Shown here in pieces: positions 10,382 through 18,473 of a stretch of 64,000 nucleotides of DNA. Location of the stretch: NCBI RefSeq assembly GCF_000682695.1, contig NZ_AWFG01000001.1, positions 310,001 through 374,000 on the forward strand, in the 5' to 3' direction. The position numbers and the translations under genes are program-made. The DNA is from Hyphomonas chukchiensis (GTDB lineage Bacteria; Pseudomonadota; Alphaproteobacteria; Caulobacterales; Hyphomonadaceae). The notes under the pieces were generated by a model. That model did not search any database. It was given only the letters and a program-made list of their open reading frames with translations, and was not told where the DNA came from. Numbering within the stretch: the stretch's first letter is position 1; each line of letters opens with the position of its first letter.

Positions 10382-10936
10382 TCAAATGCCGAAGAAAATT
10401 GACCACATCATCCGCCCGGGCAGGAAGGTGAAGAGACCGGCCACCAGCATCCCGCCCAGAAACATGTTGGTCATGTGCCTGCGATGCGCCTTGATGTCAT
10501 GCCGCCGCGCCGCCGCCACACCCATCGGCAAAATGATCACCACCCAGGCCGAAATCGCATGGATGAAGCTGAAATGGTCACCATTCAGCCCGGTCAGGAA
10601 AAACGAGCTTACGGCGGTGACGGCCATGGTTGCGACCCACGCATAGCCGAGCACCCGGTGCAGGCGCTTGCCCTTCCTGTAAGCCAGCAGGAAGGCGCCG
10701 ATCGCGAACGAGGCCAGCGCGCCGCTGACATGCGCTTTGAGCACCCAGGGCGACTGGATCAGGGGCGAGACATCGAGACGAAAACGGATGGGCGGATTGC
10801 CGGAGGCCTCGAGTATCGCGCGGCTGACGAGGACATAGGCCACCACGGCGACGATCATCACGATCCAGTTCCTGTGACGCCGGATCTGGTCGCGGAAGGG
10901 ACTCTGAACGGTCCGGGAAGGGGCGGTGTGTGGCAT
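10382..10936 (-). CDS. DUF2306 membrane protein
   Basis: This 184-residue protein has about five membrane helices. It carries the DUF2306 pattern: a histidine at the start of the HVSGALASFAIG helix, LHRVLGYAW, FIHAISAW and HRRHMTNMF. The conserved histidines resemble haem-binding positions in other small membrane families, but no function is established. The start at 10936 is chosen because AAGGAGTTT lies directly upstream; a longer frame to 10996 lacks such a site. It diverges from a membrane LytTR regulator, a natural candidate to control it. Confidence 0.8.
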   Translation of the reverse strand: MPHTAPSRTVQSPFRDQIRRHRNWIVMIVAVVAYVLVSRAILEASGNPPIRFRLDVSPLIQSPWVLKAHVSGALASFAIGAFLLAYRKGKRLHRVLGYAWVATMAVTAVSSFFLTGLNGDHFSFIHAISAWVVIILPMGVAAARRHDIKAHRRHMTNMFLGGMLVAGLFTFLPGRMMWSIFFGI

Positions 10937-11083
10937 GGGAAACTCCTTGATGCGGGTTGTTGCCCTCACCTCTCCCCTCTCCCGCCGCGCCGCCACCGGG
11001 TTTGCATGGAGTGACTGGAATCCTGCGTGAAATGCAGCCAGAACAGTTCACGAAGCGCGAAATGCAGGAGGGATATTCAGTCA

Positions 11084-11824
11084 ATGACGGGCCGTTTGAC
11101 CCCCTACCTGCGCGCGGCTGCCATATTAATCGGCCTGGCCTTCGCCTTCACCTGGTTCGGGGTCTACAATACCGGTGGCGCCTTCCTCCTCCGGCTGCTG
11201 ATGTGGCTGATCACCATGGCCGTCGGCGGAGCCACCGCCATCTGGGCCATCCCGGCCGTTTTCGAGCGCTACCTTGCGGACCAGCCAGCCCCCATACGCA
11301 TCGCGGCTGCGGCCGCCCTGATCGCAATCCCCGTCACAGGATCGCTGATTGTCTTCTTCCTGTCGCTGGGTGGGCACTTCAGACCCATCGGCCTGCTGGT
11401 CCAGTACCTCTATGTCTATGCCGTCTGCCTCGTCATGGTGACCGGCGGCGTCATCGTGGCCCAGGCCAGACGCGCCCCGCCGCTCGGCGCCGCCGAGGCG
11501 TCCGACGCCCGAGCCACATTCCTTGAACGCCTGCCGGTCAAATATCGCGGCGCATCGCTCTGGGCGATTTCCTCCGAAGACCATTACCTGCGCATCCATA
11601 CCAGTCGCGGCGAGGAACTGATCCTGATGCGGCTCGCCGATGCCATGCGGGAGCTGGCAGGCGCCGGCGGCCTTCAGGTGCACCGCTCATGGTGGGTGGC
11701 AACAGATGGCGTCGCCGATACGCGCCGCGAGGGCGGAAAGCTGTTCCTGGTGCTGAAATCGGGCAAGGAAGCGCCCGTGTCGCGCACGTTCCTGTCGGCG
11801 GTGAAAGAGGCAAACCTCGTCTAG
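11084..11824 (+). CDS. Membrane-anchored LytTR-type transcription regulator
   Basis: This 246-residue protein has four predicted membrane helices (about residues 10-28, 33-52, 72-94 and 102-124) followed by a LytTR DNA-binding domain (about 148-246). The latter shows the typical ISSEDHYLRIHT and VHRSWWV motifs. The ATG at 11084 is preceded by GGAGGG. Regulators of this type bind DNA from the membrane; the signal is unknown. It diverges from the DUF2306 gene across about 150 bases, which suggests that gene is a target. Its stop overlaps the stop of the convergent TAXI gene. Confidence 0.87.
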   Translation: MTGRLTPYLRAAAILIGLAFAFTWFGVYNTGGAFLLRLLMWLITMAVGGATAIWAIPAVFERYLADQPAPIRIAAAAALIAIPVTGSLIVFFLSLGGHFRPIGLLVQYLYVYAVCLVMVTGGVIVAQARRAPPLGAAEASDARATFLERLPVKYRGASLWAISSEDHYLRIHTSRGEELILMRLADAMRELAGAGGLQVHRSWWVATDGVADTRREGGKLFLVLKSGKEAPVSRTFLSAVKEANLV

Positions 11825-13122
11825 ATACCGAGCCCCGGCGTCGGCCGCGTATTCATCACGAGATGCTTCACGAACTCGACATGATTGCGCAGGCGATAGA
11901 GGTCGTCGGTATAGGAGAGCGGCACGTCCATCTCGCCGATCTCGACCTGCAGGTCTTCCAGCGCATCGGTGATCTCCACGCGTTCTTCCTTGCTCGGCAT
12001 GGAGCGGCCGCGCGCCTCAAGGTCGCGCAGGTCCTTGTACCAGATGTAGATCTTGCGGCGCACCCGCCAGCGATAGATCGGCGGTGCGACCCGCACCAGC
12101 GGGAAGAGAAGCGTCAGCAGCGGGATGGCCAGTATCCAGGCCCGGTCGAGAAAGTTCGCCACATCGAACGAAAAATAACGCCGCAGGAAGGACGGGCCAT
12201 TCTCGTAATAGCGCTCCGCCTGTCGGCTGACCGGCAAGTCGGTCCAGTTCGGGTCCGGAAAAGCACCGGCTGGCGCGAGCAGGCTGCCATCCTGATGGAT
12301 TGCATTCGCCGAATCGACCAGCAGGGCCTCAATGGCCGGGTGAAGCGATTTCCGGACCACGAGCTGGGCCACAGGCGCGACCAGCGGCACATCGCGCTTG
12401 GGAATATCCGCGCCGATATCAAAGACGCCGCGCAACAGGGTCACCGCCGCAAGCGCCGGCTGGCGCCGTGACAGCGCCTCGGCCCGCTCGAACGGCAACA
12501 GCGAAATGCCGGGCGCCCGCAGCAGCGTCTGCACATAGGGCGCGTCCGGCGAGGCTGCAAAACCCGCCGCATCGATCTGCCCGGCGATCAGGGCATCGGC
12601 CGCCGCCGTGCCTGACAGTGTATTGCGCGCGGCCTCCGGCCATGCGCCGTCAAACTCGTCCTGCAGCTCGATACCCAGGATGCGCGTGCCGGACCCGAGC
12701 GGGCCAATGGCAAAACGCTTTGATCTGAGGTCGCCAAATTCGCTCACGCCCGCCTCATCGCGCACGAACACCCAGAAAGGCTCATGAAAGAGACCGCCCA
12801 ACGAGCGCAGCGTTGCCGCATCGCCGGGCTTTGCCAGCCCGCCCTGCACCAGGGCGACATCGGCCTGGCCTTCATCCAGCAGGCGCAAATTCTCCACCGA
12901 ACCCGCCGTCTGGATCAGTTCGATCTCGATCCCCTGTTCTGCCAGCAGGTTCTGGTAGCGTTCAGCGAAGGCATAATAGGCTCCGCCCTGCGCACCGGCC
13001 GCAAACCTGATATGTTTCGGGGGCGCCGGATCCATCAGCATCAGCGTGACGATGACGCCAAGCACGGCCACCAGCACAAAAGGCCAGTAAACCTTCAGGA
13101 AGTCCTTTACGGCCGTGACCAT
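11821..13122 (-). CDS. TAXI-family TRAP solute-binding protein with C-terminal membrane anchor
   Basis: This 433-residue protein has an N-terminal membrane helix (about residues 10-29) and a TAXI-type periplasmic binding domain (FAAGAQGGAYYAFAERYQ, then VALVQGG). A second membrane helix lies near 325-345, followed by a cytoplasmic helical tail. That C-terminal extension recurs in a subset of TAXI proteins. The start at 13122 is inferred because the extended frame encodes an unlikely basic leader. No TRAP permease gene is adjacent, so it may act as a sensor or use a distant permease. Its stop shares the palindromic CTAG with the stop of the convergent gene. Confidence 0.85.
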   Translation of the reverse strand: MVTAVKDFLKVYWPFVLVAVLGVIVTLMLMDPAPPKHIRFAAGAQGGAYYAFAERYQNLLAEQGIEIELIQTAGSVENLRLLDEGQADVALVQGGLAKPGDAATLRSLGGLFHEPFWVFVRDEAGVSEFGDLRSKRFAIGPLGSGTRILGIELQDEFDGAWPEAARNTLSGTAAADALIAGQIDAAGFAASPDAPYVQTLLRAPGISLLPFERAEALSRRQPALAAVTLLRGVFDIGADIPKRDVPLVAPVAQLVVRKSLHPAIEALLVDSANAIHQDGSLLAPAGAFPDPNWTDLPVSRQAERYYENGPSFLRRYFSFDVANFLDRAWILAIPLLTLLFPLVRVAPPIYRWRVRRKIYIWYKDLRDLEARGRSMPSKEERVEITDALEDLQVEIGEMDVPLSYTDDLYRLRNHVEFVKHLVMNTRPTPGLGI

Positions 13123-13316
13123 ATGCGTCCCATTTTCTGTCAGAAATGTCCCGCGACAAGGTCTAGGGCGACATGCACGCCGGATCAATCGCGCACGCGG
13201 ACCTGCCTTCAAAATGCCCCATACACGCCCCGCATGGAACCTATTCCGTTTAGAATGTGTTCATCAGGCAGACATGTCCCCATGTGGGACTCTGGCAAGA
13301 CACAAGGGTGATACAA

Positions 13317-13430
13317 ATGGGACAGGCAAATGTGATCGCGAAGGTCGTTTCTGTAGCGACTCTTGGGATTCTCGCGACGGCGCTTCTGATGATGGCGCTC
13401 GCTCCAAATCCATCGCTCTACGCGGGCTGA
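13317..13430 (+). CDS. Possible small hydrophobic peptide (37 residues)
   Basis: A short reading frame encodes a basic N-terminus, one membrane helix (about residues 10-28) and a short Pro/Asn-containing tail. AAGGG lies about 8 bases before the ATG. It sits alone in an otherwise noncoding stretch upstream of a strong terminator. It could be a real small membrane protein or chance; without comparative data I keep the confidence low. Confidence 0.4.
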   Translation: MGQANVIAKVVSVATLGILATALLMMALAPNPSLYAG

Positions 13431-13537
13431 TTTTTTTCCGATTTTATTTGGAACGAAAATCCCGGTCTGTACGTAAGCATTCTCAGATGGCCAGTAAGTC
13501 CCTCCCGACTGAACCCTCCCAAGCGCTGGACATCTAT

Positions 13538-13589
13538 AAAGAGACCTTGAAGCTGCGTCCCCCCACCTTTCAGCTTCGAGGTCTCTTTT
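13538..13589. terminator. Long-stem bidirectional terminator
   Basis: An 18-bp stem with one G-U pair (13538-13555 with 13571-13588) encloses a 15-nt C-rich loop. Rightward it ends in TTTTA and would stop the small-peptide transcript; leftward it follows rlmH and ends in TTTATA. The stem is unusually long for this genome segment. Confidence 0.8.
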
Positions 13590-13611
13590 ACTCTTCCCCC
13601 AAAACCCAGCT

Positions 13612-14076
13612 TCAGGCCTTGTGATAGGGCATTCCCGCCAGGATCGACATGGCGCGGTAAACCTGTTCGGCCAGCATCGCCTTGACCAGCCGGTGCGGCC
13701 AGGTCTGCGCCCCGAAAGCCATTATATCCGGCACGGCGCGCCGCACGGCCTCGCCATAGCCTTCGGCCCCGCCAATCAGGAACACAAGATCCGGCACCCC
13801 CTGGTCGCGCAGGCGGCCCAGCTGGGCGGCAAAGTCCTGTGAGGGCACGTTACGGCCAAACTCGTCGAGACGGATGACATTCGCGCCGGAAGGGATTTTC
13901 GCGAGGATGCGCTCGGCCTCGGCATCCAGCCCGCCGCCGCTCGCCACTTCAATCTCCTCGATGCCACGAAAGCCGAGACTGCGCGCAATCGGCAGGGCCC
14001 GTTTGACATATTCATCGAACAGGTCGCGTTCGGCGCCTGATTTCAGGCGACCGACGGACAGGAGCGTCAGGCGCAC
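13612..14076 (-). CDS. rlmH: 23S rRNA (pseudouridine-1915-N3) methyltransferase
   Basis: This small SPOUT methyltransferase modifies pseudouridine 1915 in helix 69 of 23S rRNA. The 154-residue length is usual. The SAM-binding knot is seen in FLIGGAEGYG, with the C-terminal WPHRLVKAMLAEQVYRA and PYHKA end typical of RlmH. It starts 6 bases after rsfS, a pairing conserved across bacteria. Confidence 0.97.
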   Translation of the reverse strand: MRLTLLSVGRLKSGAERDLFDEYVKRALPIARSLGFRGIEEIEVASGGGLDAEAERILAKIPSGANVIRLDEFGRNVPSQDFAAQLGRLRDQGVPDLVFLIGGAEGYGEAVRRAVPDIMAFGAQTWPHRLVKAMLAEQVYRAMSILAGMPYHKA

Positions 14077-14082
14077 GGGCGC

Positions 14083-14421
14083 CTAGTGCTGCGTGGCGCG
14101 ATGGGCACTCGTGTCGGAGGCCCAGATCTTTTCGAGATTGTAGAATTCACGCACTTCCGGACGGAAGAGGTGAACGATCACGTCGCCGGTATCGATCAGC
14201 ACCCAGTCAGCATTGGGCATGCCCTCGACATTGGCCGGGCGGCCGGTCAGCTTTTTCACCGTATGGGAAAGATGGTCTGCAAGCGCGGCGACATGCCGGC
14301 CGGAACGGCCTGACGCAATGATCATGAAATCGGCGAGGGAAGATTTTCCGTCCAGGTCAATGAACAGGAGGTCTTCGGCCTTGTCATCCTCAAGGGCCTT
14401 GGCAAGAGCCTCGGCAACCAA
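14083..14421 (-). CDS. rsfS: Ribosome silencing factor
   Basis: It binds ribosomal protein uL14 and blocks subunit joining in slow growth. The KSSLADFMIIASGRSGRHV and NADWVLIDTGDVIVHLF motifs identify it. The start is uncertain: the conventional choice is the TTG at 14421, giving 112 residues but trimming the usual N-terminal helix. The frame stays open to 14502. A CTG at 14481 has AAGGA nine bases upstream and would add 20 residues; no ATG or GTG is available in frame. It is cotranscribed with rlmH. Confidence 0.95.
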   Translation of the reverse strand: MVAEALAKALEDDKAEDLLFIDLDGKSSLADFMIIASGRSGRHVAALADHLSHTVKKLTGRPANVEGMPNADWVLIDTGDVIVHLFRPEVREFYNLEKIWASDTSAHRATQH

Positions 14422-14680
14422 GCGGATGTCGTCAATCGTGGCACTCTTTGCGGGCAGTGTCCGCGGGGCGCTGGAAGTCAGGGTCTCAATTCCTTCTTGT
14501 ATCTATAAAGGGACATTAACATGCCTGCCGAGTCACAGCCAGCCCAAACACTCAGGCCGTCACACATGCGCCAAACCCAATGTGAACTGCAATTTACTTG
14601 GAGACTGCCAGAATTTCGCCGTAAGTCTGGAACAGTGTCATTCCGACGTCCCCGGACCGCCAGCCACTGGAGTATGTAGA

Positions 14681-15364
14681 ATGAACCTGCGACTTGCCGC
14701 CGCCGCCCTTGCCCTTGTCCTGCCTCTGGGAGGATGCGCCGTTGCAGCCGTCGGTGCCGCTGGCGCCGTTGGCCTCGCCGCCGCAAAGGACAAGACCCTC
14801 GGCGAGTCCGTGGATGACACGACCGCCTCCACCGAAATCAAGACCAAACTGCTGGCCGAAAGCCTCAACCGCTTCGGCGAAGTCGATGTCGAGGTGAATA
14901 ACGGCCTCGTCCTCCTTTCCGGCCGGGTTGATGATCCGACCGACCGCGTGCAGGCTGAAGGCATCGCATGGACCTCTTCGCGCGTCATGGACGTCGCCAA
15001 CGAGATCAAGATCGAGCCTGCGGGCGGCTTCATGGCCAACATGTCCGACGAGCTGATCTCCAGCCGCGTGCGCGCCCGCCTGATCGGGTCGAGCACGGTG
15101 AAAAGCCTCAATTACAATATCGAGACCTATGACGGCGTGGTCTACCTGATGGGCACGGCCCGCACGGCCGACGAGCTGAAACGCGCCGCCGAGGAGGCCA
15201 GCGTGGTCGGCGGCGTGCGCCAGGTCGTCTCTTATGTGCGCATCCGTGAGCTGGTCCAGCGCCCGGCCGCACCGACAACGCAGGCCGCCCCCTCTTACAA
15301 TCCGACGCCGAGCCCTACATATGGAACCGAGAGCGATGCCGAATTGCTCGGAGTGAGTTACTGA
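14681..15364 (+). CDS. BON-domain outer-membrane lipoprotein (DolP/OsmY-like)
   Basis: This 227-residue lipoprotein has a signal peptide ending in LPLGGC (Cys19), an Ala/Gly-rich stretch, and two BON domains (about residues 47-115 and 123-195). A Pro/Thr-rich tail follows. BON pairs such as those in DolP bind phospholipid and support outer-membrane integrity. GGAG stands 8 bases before the ATG. It is followed 55 bases later by gshB. Confidence 0.88.
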   Translation: MNLRLAAAALALVLPLGGCAVAAVGAAGAVGLAAAKDKTLGESVDDTTASTEIKTKLLAESLNRFGEVDVEVNNGLVLLSGRVDDPTDRVQAEGIAWTSSRVMDVANEIKIEPAGGFMANMSDELISSRVRARLIGSSTVKSLNYNIETYDGVVYLMGTARTADELKRAAEEASVVGGVRQVVSYVRIRELVQRPAAPTTQAAPSYNPTPSPTYGTESDAELLGVSY

Positions 15365-15419
15365 CAGGGCCGGTGCGCCACTAAAGCCGCCGCCCGCATG
15401 AAATGGGAGCGGGCGCCAC

Positions 15420-16370
15420 ATGGCATTGCGTGTCGGGATCCAGATGGATCCACTGGAAAACGTCAAGATCGACGGTGATACGACCTTTGCGCTGGCCGAA
15501 GTGGCCCAGGCGCGCGGCGCGGAACTCTTTGTCTACGGCCCGGACCAGATGTCCTACGAGCAGGGCCGGGTCACGGCCTGGGCCCGCCCGGCAAAGGTGC
15601 AGCGTGTGCGCGAGACGCCGGGCGTCTTTGGCGAAGCGGTCAAGCTCGACCTTGCAAAGGATGTCGACGTCATCCTGATGCGTCAGGATCCGCCCTTTGA
15701 TCTCAACTATATTACCGCCTGCCACCTGCTGGAGCTGATCTCGGGCGAGACGCTCGTCGTCAATGATCCGGAAGGCGTGCGCTCCAGCCCCGAGAAGATC
15801 TTCCCCCTCCTCCATCCCGAAATCATGCCGCCGACACTGGTGACGCGGGAGATGCGGGACATCCTGGCCTTCCGCGACAAGCACAAGGACATCATCGTCA
15901 AGCCGATCTACGGCCATGGCGGCGCCGGCGTGTTCCGCCTTAAGCCCGACGATTCGAACCTTGATTCCCTGCTCGAAGTCTTCTTCACCCGTTCGCGCGA
16001 GCCGGTCATGGTGCAGGCCTTCCTGCCGGCTGTCAGCGAGGGCGACAAGCGAATCATCCTGATCGACGGCGAGCCCGTCGGCGCGATCAACCGGCGCCCG
16101 CAGAGTGGGCAGGTCCGGTCAAATCTCGTCGTCGGCGGCACGGCCGAAAAATCCGAGCTCAGCGATGCCGACATGCGGATCTGCGAAACAATCGGCCCGG
16201 AACTCAAGCGCCGCGGGCTGATCCTGACGGGTATCGACGTCATTGGCGGGCGTCTCACCGAAGTGAATGTCACCTCGCCAACCGGCGTGCAGGCCATCAA
16301 GGCGCTCTCCGGCATTGATAGTGCCGCCATTTTCTGGGACGTTGTGCAACAGAAGCTTGCGGACCGCTGA
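15420..16370 (+). CDS. gshB: Glutathione synthetase
   Basis: This is the second step of glutathione synthesis: ATP-dependent joining of glycine to gamma-glutamylcysteine. The 316-residue length is standard. The MDPLENVKIDGDTTFAL start, MRQDPPFD, KPIYGHGGAGVF ATP-grasp loop, and LTEVNVTSPTG motifs are all family signatures. It lies downstream of the BON lipoprotein on the same strand. Confidence 0.98.
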   Translation: MALRVGIQMDPLENVKIDGDTTFALAEVAQARGAELFVYGPDQMSYEQGRVTAWARPAKVQRVRETPGVFGEAVKLDLAKDVDVILMRQDPPFDLNYITACHLLELISGETLVVNDPEGVRSSPEKIFPLLHPEIMPPTLVTREMRDILAFRDKHKDIIVKPIYGHGGAGVFRLKPDDSNLDSLLEVFFTRSREPVMVQAFLPAVSEGDKRIILIDGEPVGAINRRPQSGQVRSNLVVGGTAEKSELSDADMRICETIGPELKRRGLILTGIDVIGGRLTEVNVTSPTGVQAIKALSGIDSAAIFWDVVQQKLADR

Positions 16371-16392
16371 TGGCCGCTGCAAGATCAGGTGC

Positions 16393-16770
16393 ATGAACAT
16401 GAAATCGATCACTGCTTTCGCCCTCGCCTCCCTTGTTCTCGCCGGCACGGCCTGCTCGCAAGGCTCCGACAGCGCAGACGTCCAGACGGTTTCCGCGGAT
16501 GAAAGCGCGTCTGGCTCGTTCAACCTGAACCTTCCCAGCCCGACCACAGGCGAAACAACCTCCTCCGGCGGCTCGATGAACCTCAATCTTGGCGGCAGCA
16601 GCGAAACCCGCCTGATCGGTTCCGGCACATTCGGCGGCGGTGATTTTGGCGGCGATCCCGGTGTGGATCTCAACCTGAACCTCGATTCCGAGGCGGCGAC
16701 GCTCGACGCCCAGGCAGCCGAATCCAGCCCTGAGGATGACGGGATCATCCGTATCGAACCCAAGAAATAG
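16393..16770 (+). CDS. Small lipoprotein with LNL repeats, function unknown
   Basis: This 125-residue protein has a lipoprotein signal ending in LAGTAC (Cys21 from the first ATG; a second ATG lies two codons later). The mature part is low-complexity, rich in Ser, Gly and Asp, and contains three short repeats built on N-L-N-L (FNLNL, MNLNL, LNLNL), each about 25 to 40 residues apart. The C-terminus is basic. I do not recognise the family. It begins 22 bases after gshB and may share its transcript. Confidence 0.7.
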   Translation: MNMKSITAFALASLVLAGTACSQGSDSADVQTVSADESASGSFNLNLPSPTTGETTSSGGSMNLNLGGSSETRLIGSGTFGGGDFGGDPGVDLNLNLDSEAATLDAQAAESSPEDDGIIRIEPKK

Positions 16771-16811
16771 GCAAAAACGCCTTTTCAGGCTGTTTTCCCT
16801 CTATCGTTGAC

Positions 16812-16827
16812 TGGAATTACAGTTCCA
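16812..16827. promoter_or_regulatory. Possible operator upstream of the export operon
   Basis: A 5-bp inverted repeat TGGAA/TTCCA with a 6-base spacer overlaps a TTGACT that could be a -35 box (16807-16812). No convincing -10 box is seen at the right spacing, so this is a weak candidate for control of the export genes that begin at 16969. Confidence 0.25.
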
Positions 16828-16968
16828 AGCGACGGAAAGACGTGCGCCGGTCGTTTATCTGGCAGGCGCGTTGCAACGCTCCGAAATAAAAAGGCCCATG
16901 CGCCCGGCCCACTCCAGGTTGGCCGGACGTGTTGACCATGACCCTGATGCGAGAGCGAGTGCAGTCCA

Positions 16969-18471
16969 TTGATCCGCAAGATTAACCCGAAACTTTTGTA
17001 TGGCCTTGGTGCCCTCGTGGCCCTGTTCCTGGTCTGGGCCTTTTTCCTGCGCGGATCGGGTGAAGCCTCAAGCGGCGACTTCACGGTGGAAACGGCCGCT
17101 GTCGATAAAGGCGATGTTGCCCGCCTTGTGACCGCATCCGGCGCTGTGCGCGCGCTCACCACGGTCGAGGTCGGCTCGCAGGTTTCCGGCCAGATCATCG
17201 AACTCGACGCCGACTTCAATTCCGAGGTCAAGGAAGGCGATATCATCGCCCGCATCGACCCGCAGACCTTTGAAAGCCGCGTCGCCTCCGCACAGGCCGA
17301 CATTGCCAGCGCCCGCGCCAGCCTTGACGTGCAGAAGGCCAACATCGCCTCCGCCGAGGCCAGCTATGCGCAATCGGAAAAGGAATATGAGCGGGTCAAA
17401 GCGCTTTACGAACAGGACGCAATCGCCCGGTCCTCGCTTGAGGATGCCGAGCGCACGCTCGCTGTGTCCAAGGCGTCGCTCGACGTCTCCCGCGCCCAGC
17501 TGCGTTCGTCGGAAGCCTCGCTCACCCAGCGCCAGGCCAGTTTGAAATCGGCGCAGCTTGATCTTGATCGCACCATTATCCGCTCACCCATTGACGGCGT
17601 GGTCATCGAGCGCTCCGTCGATGTCGGTCAGACTGTCGCGGCCTCCTTCTCTGCGCCGATCCTGTTCCAGATCGCACAGGACCTCGGCGATATCCGGATC
17701 GACGCAGCAGTCGTTGAGTCCGACATTGGCGGCATTGATGCCGGCGACCCGGCCACTTTCAAGGTGGACGCCTACCCGGCCGAAACCTTCAAGGGCACGG
17801 TTGAGCAGGTCCGTCTCGCCTCCGAAACCCTCTCCAATGTTGTCACCTATACAGTCGTCATCGCTGCCGAAAACCGCTCCGGCCGCCTCCTGCCCGGCAT
17901 GACCGCCAATGTGGAAATCACGGCTGAAAAGCGCGAGGGCGTGCTGCGCATTCCCGAAGCGGCTGTCCGCTTCCGCCCGCCGAGCGATGGCGTGACCGTC
18001 ATCTCCTCCGAAACCAGCAGTGACCAAGGCCCGCGCAGCGGCGGTGGCCGCCCCGGCGGTCCGGGTGGCAACCCGGCTGATGCCATCCTTGCAGGCCTCG
18101 ACCTTGAGCCTGCCCGCAAGGAAAAGATCCAGACCGAAATGAAGGCCGAGTTCGAAAAGGTTCGCGCCAGCATGGGCGAGGCCGGCGCCACTTTCGACCG
18201 GGCCGGCATGCGCGAGAAGATCCAGTCCCGCATGGACAAGGTGCTGCGCGACAATCTCAGCCGCGAAGAACTCGCCGTGGTCCAGAAAAAGATCAATGAG
18301 CGCACCACGCAGACCCGCGTCGACCTCTACCAGCCAGTCGGTGATGGCACGCTGAAAACCGTGCCCGTCACCATCGGCCTGTCGGACGGTCAGTATGCCG
18401 AGATTACACGCGGCGCAGAGGAAGGTGATGTCTTCATCACGCGCCTGACCGTCCCGGCAGCAGGCAACTGA
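16969..18471 (+). CDS. MacA-type periplasmic adaptor with extra helical insert
   Basis: This 500-residue membrane-fusion protein links the MacB-like ABC transporter to the outer-membrane channel. An N-terminal anchor helix (about 9-27) is followed by the split lipoyl/barrel-sandwich (VEVGSQVSGQI and TIIRSPIDGVVIERSVDVGQTV), a long coiled-coil hairpin and the beta-barrel. Residues 347-444 form an insert: a Gly/Pro linker then charged helices with an LDLEPARKEKIQ motif resembling the LTxxQ repeats of Spy/CpxP chaperones. The membrane-proximal domain resumes after it. It starts at a TTG. Typical MacA is about 370 residues. Confidence 0.9.
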   Translation: MIRKINPKLLYGLGALVALFLVWAFFLRGSGEASSGDFTVETAAVDKGDVARLVTASGAVRALTTVEVGSQVSGQIIELDADFNSEVKEGDIIARIDPQTFESRVASAQADIASARASLDVQKANIASAEASYAQSEKEYERVKALYEQDAIARSSLEDAERTLAVSKASLDVSRAQLRSSEASLTQRQASLKSAQLDLDRTIIRSPIDGVVIERSVDVGQTVAASFSAPILFQIAQDLGDIRIDAAVVESDIGGIDAGDPATFKVDAYPAETFKGTVEQVRLASETLSNVVTYTVVIAAENRSGRLLPGMTANVEITAEKREGVLRIPEAAVRFRPPSDGVTVISSETSSDQGPRSGGGRPGGPGGNPADAILAGLDLEPARKEKIQTEMKAEFEKVRASMGEAGATFDRAGMREKIQSRMDKVLRDNLSREELAVVQKKINERTTQTRVDLYQPVGDGTLKTVPVTIGLSDGQYAEITRGAEEGDVFITRLTVPAAGN

Positions 18472-18473
18472 GC

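Noticed and set aside
13487-13624. 45-residue frame through the terminator hairpin
   Set aside because: It runs through both arms of the strong stem and into the end of rlmH, so it is unlikely to be a gene.
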